Part shown: positions 55,128-64,000 of the stretch, in pieces
Numbering within the stretch: position 1 is the first letter of the stretch
How the letters are laid out: each line of letters starts with the position of its first letter
NCBI GenBank assembly: GCA_025504975.1
Contig: JANUWI010000009.1
Location: forward strand, 1,054,001 to 1,118,000
From: Plenodomus lindquistii
Lineage: Eukaryota > Ascomycota > Dothideomycetes > Pleosporales > Leptosphaeriaceae
Direction of reading: 5' to 3'
DNA length: 64,000 bases
Notes under the pieces: model-generated
Seen by the model: the letters and a program-made list of their open reading frames with translations, nothing else
Told to the model about the DNA's origin: nothing
The model's database searches: none
Program-made: the position numbers and the translations under genes

Positions 55128-56025
55128 TCAGTACCGGCCATGGAAACGTTCATCGTGGTAGCGCGAGGATGTAGAAGAAGGCGGCAAATTCACGTTCGGA
55201 CTGCCGACAGGAACGCGATCCTGTTCCTCCCATGGATTCAGCGACGCAAAGGCGGTGAGGCTGATGGCAGGTTCGGGCGGGTATGCGACATACTGCGGAT
55301 TCTGATACACCATGTTGGATGAGTCGTATGAGGGACGAGTTGGTGGCTGGCTGAAGTCGTAAGCGTTGACGTGTTGGATGTGAGAAGGAGGAACGCGAGT
55401 ATGGCTGTGACTGTGACTGAGATCGGATGATGCGATTGGAGATTGGTAGCATGGTATTTCGGGCGGTGGAGGTGGAGAATACATGGGCATATTCCAATTT
55501 GGTGGAGCGAAGGGTGGATACAATTGTGCGGTTGGGAAGTGTGGGCTGCTGAAAGGCAAAGTCCCCGTTGATGATGGTGATCCGGGAAAAGCGATACTAC
55601 TCGAGTGCTCCGACAAGCAATCATCCGAGAAGGTCGACTGGTACGAGGGGATACGTGATATTGTGCTCGCGCGATCCATTGAGACAGGTGCTGCGTGCGC
55701 CACTGAATGCTCGGGTGAATTCGATGGCCGCTGATACTCGGTCGACTCTTCTCCAACGAAGCTCTGGAGATGATGAAGTCTTCGCTTGCGCTTCTCGCCT
55801 GCCAGCAATTGTGAGCGGTCAACTCACACTGAGGTTATACCTCAAGCCAGTAAACTCACGATAGTTTCTCGATGCTATCCTATTCTGCTGTTTTCGATGT
55901 TCACTGTTGACCTTCTTCGGCTTTATTGTTGGCTCCTCGTGGTCTTCTACTAGTATAGAACCTCCACTCTGTCTTGTTGATGTTGACCGTGAACGATGTT
56001 CTGTTGCTTGGGACGAAAACGTCAT
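55128..56025 (-). CDS. bZIP-type transcription factor with short or absent zipper
   Basis: Two minus-strand exons, 55860-56025 and 55128-55798, with a 61-base intron (GTGAGT...GGCAG) inside the basic region; 278 residues from MTFSSQATEHRSRSTST. The splice restores the bZIP signature KQQNRIASRNYREKRKRRL (NxxASRxxR), which neither exon has alone. After it comes only HHLQSFVGEE, so the leucine heptads expected for dimerisation are not evident. The remainder is disordered, rich in Ser, Pro and Tyr (MYSPPPPPEIPCYQSPIASS, SSNMVYQNPQYVAYPPEP), as in activation domains. Fungal bZIPs regulate stress and development; no specific target is suggested. Confidence 0.8.
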
Positions 56026-57377
56026 AACGAGAGCATGTGCGATGTTGTGCTGGGTAATCGACTGTGACTACGCGAGAGCAGATGGCGAAGGCGGGGCTTT
56101 TGAGCTGCTGATCCATCCCCCCCACCCGGAAAGAAAAATACTGAATATCGTGTTGTATTGGTGAAAGTAAACGTGTTGCTAATCGATATCCGAACAATAC
56201 GAGCGAACGTTAATCTTGCAGCTGGTCGTTGCCTGACATCAACTCTGCTTGCGCATAGCTGAATACCCACATGACCAAAATTAGCACGAATACGCAACAC
56301 AATGGACGTAACTGACCAAAGGGCCGTCGTCAAGCTTAATTCCGAAGTGGCCTCATGATAGAGTGAGGTGAGCGTCGTGGCGCGTCAAGGCGAACACCGC
56401 ATATCTCGGAGGCGATTTCAGCCTTCGCTGGGACCCGTGAGGCTGCTCGGTGGAGGCGTCTGCAGCGTCGTCATAGTGCTAGGATGGTGCTTATGGTTAC
56501 TTCTTACGAAATCAGATCTGCTGCGTGATTGATGCTCCTGGGTTAAACGGCTTACCCATCCGGTACCCGCTACATTCAGCGAAATTTAGCACGGTCGGTA
56601 CCTCGCGCGTAGAAGGCGCAAATTGATGCATAAGCAAGCAGTCGTTTGAAATCTCACGCCGCTCTTTTGAACACAACGCGGCGCAAGCCGTAGAGTTCCT
56701 CTAATATATTCGCGGTGCGGCTGACAAATGCCTTCAACATGTTAATCGTCGGTCAATATCGATGGCATCACCACGACGTTCGGATACGAGATGCGAAGTC
56801 ACAAGAGACAACATTAGAATGTGAGAAGATCCATTACGGGCATGTTACATCGTAAGGTCTTCCATCTGCCACAAGCATGAACTATCCAGTCTGACCAGAT
56901 ACATTGTCCACCGTAACATATGCCCACTACATCCGCCATACTTCTGCCACCATTATCCATTTCTCAGCGATGCGCCGAGACGTAAGCCAGCCAGTGTTCA
57001 GGCCGCTTGGAGGTATAAAACTCTGCACACAAAATCAACCACAGGTCCACCCATCGCCATATCGTTGCAGACGTGGTCATCTATGGTAAAAAAAGAAACA
57101 AAAGAAGGGGAAGTATGGAAGACATGACCAATCCGTAAGGCCAAAGCGGTGTGATGGCCAACATCCAGTGAAGGAGTCAGCCTTCGGAAAGGTAAGAGAA
57201 ACCGGAGAACGCATCGTAAACGTGAAGAACTTTTGTGCAATCCGTCATGAAGCCGTCCGTCGTAAAAGAGCCGTGAACCATGCGCCATTCGCCACCGAAG
57301 ATACCAGAAAAGCGTCGAACGTGGCTCGTTCACAAGTGACAGCGAACGAAGCCAACCCGACACTAACCGTAGACAGT
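56026..57377. other. Intergenic, no gene seen
   Basis: About 1.35 kb between the bZIP start and the poly(A)-binding protein 3' end. Only short frames on both strands. Confidence 0.55.
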
Positions 57378-59678
57378 TTAAGCCTTCTCTTCCTTGGCCT
57401 CCTCTTTGGAAGCCTCCTTCTCCGGCTCACCCTCCTTGTTCTTGACGTATTCGTCATATACGCTCATAGCCTCGTCGACCTTGGCGCGAAGAGCGGACTC
57501 ATCGGAGGTGCTATGAACAATTAGTAACTGAGTTTAATGGTTGATAGACCGAGAAACTTACAGGTTGATCAACTCGCTGTTGTCCATCTCCAGGAGCATA
57601 CCGGTGATCTTGCCAGCAAGCTCGGGCTGCATCTCATGGATCTTGGGGTAGAGAGCCTCACCGAGCATCTGCTTTTGCTGACCTGGAGGAGCGGAGCTGA
57701 GTGCGCTCATGTCGACACCAGCGGGACCACCAGCGCCGCGACCGCCCTGAGGGAAAGGCATAGGCGGCTGGCCACGACCCTGAGGAGCACCGCGACCGGC
57801 ACCCTGAGGAGGGAAGCCTTGACCACCGCGCATTCCGGGAACACCGGCCATCTGACCTTGAGGCATACCGGGAATGGGAGCCATGGGACCGCCGCGGCCA
57901 CCACGTCCGCCCATTGCCTGCTGAGCGGCCTGAGCCAGCTGGAGATACTGGGGGTTCATGTAAGGAGGGAAAGCGCCGGGAGCCATACCGGGAGGCATGT
58001 ACATGGGAGGCATCTGCTGGGCGTTGGGGCCACCGCGACCACCTTGTTGGCCGGGCATACCACCGGGGAAGCCTGCACCGCGGCCGCCCTGTTGACCGGG
58101 CATACCGGCAGGGAAGGGCATCTGACCACGACCACCAGGAGGGAACATCATGGGTTGCTGACCAGGGGCAATGAACATCTGGGGGATGCCGCCGAACTGC
58201 TGCTGCTGTTGCTGCTGCATGCGGAGCTGGTTGCGAGCCTGAATCGTGGCCTCCAGCTGGTTCTTGCGGACATCCTTGCGCTGAGCAAGAGCGACGTACA
58301 GAGGCTTGCCCTCGAGCATCTTCTGGTTCATCTCGGTGACGGCCTTGGTGGCCTCATCGGGGTTGCTGAAGCAGACGAAGCCGAAGCCCTTGCTCTTGCC
58401 GAGAATCTTCTTCTCGCCCTTGATGGTGACCTTGTCGCCGGCCTTGGTGTCATCCTTCTTGTCATCAGAGTCATCCTTGGCCTCACCCTCGGTTTCCTTG
58501 GGCTCTTCCTTGGCTTCTTCCTTGTCGTCCTTCTCCTCGTCCTTCTTGTCAGACGGAGAGTCAGAGCGCTCAGCAGGCATGGCATCGCGCATAACCTTGG
58601 CTGAGGTGATGGTACCGAAGGGAGTAAACATGTCGCGAAGCTTCTCATCGTCGACATCGTCGTTCAAGTTCTTGATGTAGAGGTTGACACCCTGGTACTT
58701 GGACTGCTTCTCGAGACGAGCGGCCTCGTACTGCTTGCGGAGCTCCTCCTCACGCTCATGCTTCTTCTGGGCACGGCCGACGTAGAGCTTCTGACCGTGG
58801 AACTCGGTGTCGTTGAGGGTGTCGACAGCAACTGAGGCAGCTTCGTGCTTGATGTAGTTAACAAAGCCGAAGCCACGGCTCTTGCCCTGGTCGTCGCGAG
58901 CGATGGATGCGGAGGTGATGTCGCCGTGCTTCTCAAAGAGGTCACGGAACTCGTCGTCGGTGACGTCGAGGTCAATGTTCTTGACGTAGATGTTGGTGAA
59001 GTTGGCCTTCATCTCCTCGAACTTGCTCATGCGCTCCTTCTTGGGAATGTGGTGACCAACAAAGACCTTCTTCTCGTTCAACAGCATGCCATTAACATGC
59101 TTGATGGCGTTGTTGGCAGCCTCGGCGGTCTCGTAGTGGACGAATCCATAGCCCTTGGAGTTGCCGTTCTCGTCCTGAGCGACCTTGCAACTCAGAATGT
59201 TGCCGAAGGCGGCGAAGGTGTCGTGGAGTGCCTTGTTGTCAATGGCATGATCCAAGTTCTTGATGAAAACGTTGCCCTGGCCAGTCTTGCGCAGAGCAGG
59301 GTCACGCTGGGACCACATGATACGGCACGGCTTGCCCTTGATAACAGTGTAGTTCAGCTCCTCGAGGGCCTTCTCGCCGTCTTCAGAGCTGTTGTAGTTA
59401 ACATAGGCGTAACCGAGCGAGCGACGGGTGACGGCGTCACGGCAGACACGGATGGAGGCGACTTGGCCAATGGAGGAGAAGAGCTCGAAGAGCATGGCCT
59501 CGGTGACCGAGGGGTCAAGCTCGCCGACGTAGAGGGAGGCCGAGTTCTGGTGGGCCTGTTGCGCAGTCGTGGGGGTAGGAGCCTCGCCCTGGGCAGCAGC
59601 GACATTGGTGTCGAGCTGGGTGCCGTTGGCGGGCGCGCTGTCCTGGACAGGCGAGGTGGAGTTGGCGACGTCAGACAT
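57378..59678 (-). CDS. pab1: Polyadenylate-binding protein
   Basis: Two minus-strand exons, 57562-59678 and 57378-57510, with a 51-base intron (GTAAGT...CATAG) near the 3' end; 749 residues. Four RRMs: about 48-126 (SLYVGELDPSVTEAML; LGYAYVNY), 136-213 (NVFIKNLD; KGYGFVHY), 229-306 (NIYVKNIDLDVTDDEF; RGFGFVNY) and 332-470 (NLYIKNLNDDVDDEKL; KGFGFVCF). RRM4 is split by an acidic/Lys insert of about 60 residues between its second strand and RNP1, a Pezizomycotina trait. A Gln run, then a Gly/Pro/Met-rich linker (MPGQQGGRGGPNAQ) leads to the C-terminal MLLE domain, about 666-735 (LGEALYPKIHEMQPELAGKI). It binds mRNA poly(A) tails, acting in translation and deadenylation. Confidence 0.96.
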
Positions 59679-59923
59679 GTTGGATAACTGTGTCGCAACA
59701 GGAGTCAGCCGGGTTGTTTGTTTCTATCAGTGGTGGGGGTGGCCGCGACTTCTGCAGGCGCGCTTGCTTCGGCAGAAAAAAAAGTTTGGGCAGGCACTCA
59801 CCTTCTACGTTAAGCAACAGGGAACAGGGAAAGTGCGGGGTAGCGGCGTCTGTACAATAGCCCAAAGAGCACAAGCAGGGCGGGCGCGCTGCTTTTTTCT
59901 CGAGGAGGGGTGCGGTCGCAGGT

Positions 59924-59950
59924 GGAGGGGGAGGGGGAGGGGGAGGGGGA
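59924..59950. repeat. (GGGGGA)n G-rich tract
   Basis: Four runs of five G spaced by A on the plus strand; C-rich on the pab1 sense strand. The run spacing fits the pattern of potential G-quadruplex DNA. Confidence 0.8.
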
Positions 59951-60010
59951 CTGTCGGCGTGCAAGCGACAGTGGGTTGACGAGAGAGTTGGCGGCGGTCG
60001 TCCGACGGGC

Positions 60011-60051
60011 TTTTCTTTTGTTTTCTGGATTTTTTTGTTTCTTTTTCTGTT
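60011..60051 (-). promoter_or_regulatory. A-rich tract in presumed pab1 leader
   Basis: Read on the minus strand the stretch is mostly A (AAAAAGAAACAAAAAAAT near the middle), about 330-370 bases upstream of the pab1 start. In several eukaryotes PABP binds A-rich sequence in its own 5' UTR and represses translation. That this tract is transcribed is inferred. Confidence 0.4.
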
Positions 60052-60620
60052 ATGAACGGCTCGCAGGGAACCGTGGCTGAGAAAGCTGTCGGTGTAGTTG
60101 GGTGGGAAGGCGGTTGCGGGTGGAGGAAGCGATGAGGTTGCTCTCTTAAGAATATTCTGTGCGGCGCGTCTGTGCGGCCCGTGCAGAAACGCTTAGCCGT
60201 TTCAGGACGGCGCAACGCCCGGCGGTGAATGAAAGAGCTTTGTGCACATCAAACCAGGGCAATAAGGACCGACAATACTTGCCGCCTCTCCCGCATTGGC
60301 AGCGCCGTCCAGCGTATTGTTGTATCGTTGATCATTCTTGTCGTTCCAGCACTGAAGAAAGTCGTAATCGACTCTGCAGCGGTGAACCCTGTCTGCGTTC
60401 ACATGTCAGGTACGTACTGCGCGTGGCACATGATGTCTTTTCGCCAGGAACGACCGTTCCATGCACAGTTCCAAGCAGAAGTTGACCGCGAATATGGACG
60501 AAGAAAGAATCTGTCCACACATATGCACAAACGTGTATTTCAAACGGGTATCAATAACGTAGCTGCAAAACACGCTCAATCGAGTTCAAATATCCCGCAA
60601 CCCCAATGCAATTATTTTTC

Positions 60621-63600
60621 CTACTCCGAGAGCGTGTCGTCCCAGCCAGCCTGCTCGGTGAGATGTTGCTTCACTCTCGCTTTGCAGTCTTCCAAGCCTT
60701 GACCAAGGGCTTCATTCCATTGGCTCTCGACCAAGCCGACCTTCTCCTTGAGGTCATCCGTCAAGCGTCGTTCTTCGTCTGCTCTGATGGCCTTCATCTC
60801 TCGATCTACGCCAGCCAAGTCTTCGCCTTCTAGCAGCCGCTGCGTCTCGAGTAGACGGGACCCAGCGGTCATCAGACCGGTCTTGACTTCATGCAGCAGA
60901 CAAAGTAAATTGATCTGCGACTCGATGAACTGGTAGGCGGAGCGTCCAGCGTGTGCCAGAAGCGTGTACAGATATTGCAATGGGTATTCGTGATAGGCTG
61001 GGTTTTCCTCGTACTCTTGTGGTGGGACGAGCACTTCGAAGCCCTGCAGGCGCTGGGGTACTTTCTGCACAATCGCCAGTAGTCCTGGTGCAATGTCCCA
61101 GAATGCTGATAGTTGAGCCTCCACTCCTCTAGTCACATTCTGCTCAATCACGTTCATGAGATCCTCGTACCGCTTCAAGACGGCCTTCTCGAATGTGACT
61201 TTGCGATCCTGTGCGTCGTGTTGGAAGAAGCTGGTGGCTTCCTTGACCTTTTGCTCGTTCTTTTGCTGTACGTAGGGCAAGACGATGATGTCCCTGTACA
61301 GGTCGTTTCGCTCGTCTTCCAGATCGAACATCTCCTTGTGCAGTTGCTCACGAGCTTCAAAGAGCCATTTGAGCAGAGTAAGCATTTCCAACAGTTCAGG
61401 CTTCTCATCGCCCTCCTCTTGCATTTGATTGGGGTTCAGCTCTTGCGCTTCATTGCTCAGACGTCCCTTGAGGTGCTCCATAGAGGCCGTAGCTTTTGTG
61501 ATGCGTTCACAGAACATTGCGTGCAACGGGTTGGCTACTTCGGCTTGGAAGGCGTCAAAAATATACTGCACCACCTCTTGAGCACGCTGATGTTCCCTGG
61601 CTTCAAAGTCTGCCTCTGCCTTGGCTGCGTCCGCGAACGACATAACGCCATTACGAACGTTATCTTGAATATTGTATCGCAGCTGGGATCTCCGATCGGA
61701 TAGCGAAGTGCCTTCCTGCTCTTTGCGCTCTTCAATCTTAGTCGCAAATTTCGACTTGGAAGTCTTTACCTCCTCGAAATCTGAGAGCGTGCGTAAGCTG
61801 CTTCTGATGGTGGCCAAGTCTGGATGGCTATTGTTGACAGCCGGATGATGGCGAGGGTATGAAGGCGGAAGCGTGACGAGTCTAGAGACATCCAACTTGT
61901 GTGGATCTGGCGTTGCGGTTGCGGACCTTGGATAGTAGCCATAGGAAGACTGCAATTGTGGCTGAGGCTCAGGATGTAGCCCGGCCTTTTCAGGCGGATA
62001 CTCGTTGGGGCCGTACATCTGTCGACCAGTAGAGTCTGCCTGTTGTGTTGGTGTATGCTGATCTCCCCCAGCCCATTGCAAGCTCTCACGGGCTTCTTTC
62101 GGTAAACTCATGTACTTGGACTCTCGTTTGCTCCTTTCCAGGCGCCTGCCCCCACCTACTCCTGAGGAGCCTCCATCGCTTTCCCACCAACGGCTTGCAG
62201 AGCGTCCTCTTGAACCCTCTTCGTCCGGCGCAGTACTCATTGCCATGCTGGGGATCGGCGATAGAGATGGATGGTAGTTGTTCGCCCATGCTGCGTCGCG
62301 GCCTTTCTGACTCGATGCACTAGAGGGTGACGCTGGCTCGGTGCGTGGTGTGAAGTTACCTACCGACGACGCAGGGCTCGCAGCTGTTGTTGGAATCGAA
62401 TTGGACAATCTCGTGTCTGGCGATTCTCCTGCTAGCGATGCCTGTGACTTCTTCCCGTTCAGCCCAGGCGTTGTGACCTGAGTATTGGGTGTCGCTGATC
62501 TCCTGCCAACATTACCATAAGAACGCCACATGTCTCTGGTCAAGTCCATGATATCACCAGCCATTGCATCAAATGCACTGTGATACCGATCCCGACGGAG
62601 CCGTGACTCGGTCACAATGAATTCAGCGAAGAGTTCCAGTCTGTCTTGATCGGATTCTGCAACCATCTCTTTCTCGATGAACTGCCTGTGACGTTCTATC
62701 GACTTTTGAGCGAACGCATCGCGTTCCGATGGTTTAGGTGTCTTGATGGCGGTATCTTGTCTCCGAGTTTCGGACGTCTGCGATGTATGCGACTTTGACC
62801 GATTGGCAGCCCCTGCTTGACTGGTCAGGTCTCGTCCATCGCTATCGACATAGCCACTCAATGGAGGAGTCGGGAGGGCCTTTGAAGGGAATGGCGCCGG
62901 TGCTTTCTGAGCAGAACGACTGAGACTATCCATACCTGGCGAGAAAGGTGGCGTTGGGGCAGTAGCCGAAGTTACTCTTTGATATACCTCCATACGCGGT
63001 GTGGAGTCTGATGATCCAGGGTCTTCGAACAAATGTCCACTTCTTGGTGATCGAAGTGCGCCACCGCTCCGAGGGGTACCCCTAGTCACAGCACCGCGTC
63101 GAGTCAGACCGCCCTCGGGTGTTCCCAGTTCAAGATTCGCAGGCTTGGACGACCCAACCTCTAGATCATGTGCCCAAGGGTTATTGCTCGGTTCTGTGGC
63201 GCGCGCAGCACGACTCTCGCTTCTCCTTTCACGAATTCCGCGACTGCTATGTTCGCGTTGCGGTGTTCGATAGAGGGTACTGCTCGAGTGAGAAGTGCTA
63301 TTACTCGGTCCTGATGATACGGAGACACTGCCGTTGTCTGAAGGCGGCGCAATCTGCTCTGGTTGCCGAGCACCATGGTTATTGCCGGTATCGAGATGCA
63401 GACCGTGGGCTGCAGGAGACCTGGCTCGAGCTTGCACAGGCTCATCTTGCCAGCCCAGAGGTGTAGGAGGAATGGGTCCCAACGTGCTCTGACCAGGTCG
63501 CCGGGTTGGAGGAGCTGAAGGGCCCCCACTTGGTGCTCGAACAATGTCCTGGACAGGTCCCATACTCTGTGATCTTGAGTTGCTCGGTGGCGGACCGGGT

Positions 63601-63957
63601 GGTGGTGGGGGCAGAGGCGATGATCGACTCCAGCTGCCTTGCGGACCGACCGGCGATTCATCGATGGGTGTTCTCGTCTCGTATCCGGGCACACCAGCTG
63701 AAGCCGCTCTTCTGGCGGTTGGCGCTCTCAATGGCAGCTCGTTTTCAGGGCTATACCGCCGCTCTGCAAGTGCGGAGGGTACATAGCTACATGGGAATTA
63801 GCCTATTAGTATCTCATGGTGCAGACCGACTCACTGTGAAGTAGCGCGTTGGGCGACCAAGCCAGGCGAAGCGGGTGCGCGCATAATGGCGTCTGAAGTG
63901 TTTATGTGCAGAGAGTCAATCGCACTTGGTGCAGGGCTGTGGTCATTGTTTCGATTC
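60621..63957 (-). CDS. Large proline-rich coiled-coil protein, 5'-partial
   Basis: Minus-strand gene running off the right edge. The main exon is 60621-63750. A small internal exon at 63834-63957 (acceptor CTTCAG, donor GTGAGT) encodes IDSLHINTSDAIMRAPASPG; it joins in frame only to the acceptor TATAG before CCCTGAA, because nearer acceptors meet stops. About 1080 residues are visible. The N-terminal two-thirds is disordered, with SSPLPPPPPGPPPSNSRS and many Ser/Thr/Arg stretches. An ordered piece (DAFAQKSIERHRQFIEKEMV to LTRDMWRSYG) and a C-terminal helical region follow (from LRYNIQDNVRNGVMSFADAA; LLKWLFEAREQLHKEMFDLE; final EQAGWDDTLSE), probably coiled coil. I do not recognise the family. 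The splice assignment at 63751-63833 is tentative. Confidence 0.75.
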
Positions 63958-64000
63958 CTGAAGGAAGAGAGACTGAATTTCGAGACCAATTTGTCTCTTG

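Larger units (their letters stand above)
59679..60620. other. pab1 upstream region and 3' end of next gene
   Basis: The side next to 59678 should carry the 5' leader and promoter of pab1 (minus strand). It contains the (GGGGGA)n tract and an A-rich stretch in the mRNA sense. No coding gene seen. Confidence 0.55.

Noticed and set aside
57537..59687. Long plus-strand frames (355 and 280 codons)
   Set aside because: Antisense of poly(A)-binding protein; they mirror its GC-biased codons and have no domains.
1..64000. tRNA and rRNA genes
   Set aside because: Scanning for T-loop-like GGTTCGAnnCC sequences with a matching acceptor stem gave nothing convincing on either strand; a covariance-model search would be decisive.

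Overview
The window is nuclear DNA of a filamentous ascomycete. The genes are dense, have short introns (about 47-99 bases, GT...AG with CTAAC/CTGAC-like branch points), and encode typical fungal proteins (2-oxoglutarate dehydrogenase E1, TFIIH p62, poly(A)-binding protein with a Pezizomycotina-type acidic insert). The DUF3176 and RTA1-like families also point to Pezizomycotina. A Dothideomycete (Pleosporales) is my best guess, by inference only. I saw no convincing tRNA, rRNA, CRISPR array or intact transposon.

Layout. 1-8.3 kb: the 3' part of a Rei1/ZNF622-type ribosome biogenesis factor, a mitochondrial DUF1992 (DNAJC28-like) protein and a long serine-rich protein of unknown function. 8.3-14.1 kb: gene-poor, with one small four-exon gene that has no long open frame. 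14.1-23.9 kb: housekeeping block with mitochondrial ribosome recycling factor, fructose-1,6-bisphosphatase and 2-oxoglutarate dehydrogenase E1 on the minus strand, then TFIIH subunit p62 on the plus strand, head to head with the dehydrogenase. 26-28.1 kb: a multi-pass membrane protein and an RTA1-like pseudogene broken only by in-frame stop codons.

28.3-47.5 kb is the accessory core. Five tandem, same-strand paralogues of the DUF3176 membrane-protein family (called A-E here) lie on the minus strand. Two plus-strand genes interrupt them: a secreted alpha/beta-hydrolase of the tripeptidyl-aminopeptidase type between B and C, and a secreted protein built from almost perfect 69-bp (23-residue) repeats between D and E. 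The paralogues share four predicted membrane segments, an ectodomain with eight conserved cysteines, and a tail ending in Gly-Trp-Ile. Exon patterns split them into two lineages (A, B, E and C, D). Direct repeats flank the hydrolase, and a shared block lies upstream of A, B and C, so the cluster grew by segmental duplication.

49.2-64 kb: an F-box/WD-like protein divergent from a G-alpha-like protein whose GTP-binding motifs are all degenerate, a bZIP-type factor, poly(A)-binding protein, and the 3' part of a large proline-rich, coiled-coil protein that runs off the right edge.

The housekeeping genes act independently. The accessory core could be a surface or secretion locus (membrane proteins, secreted peptidase, secreted repeat protein), but a shared function is inferred only from position. 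Exon boundaries were derived by hand from splice signals, reading phase and comparison between paralogues.
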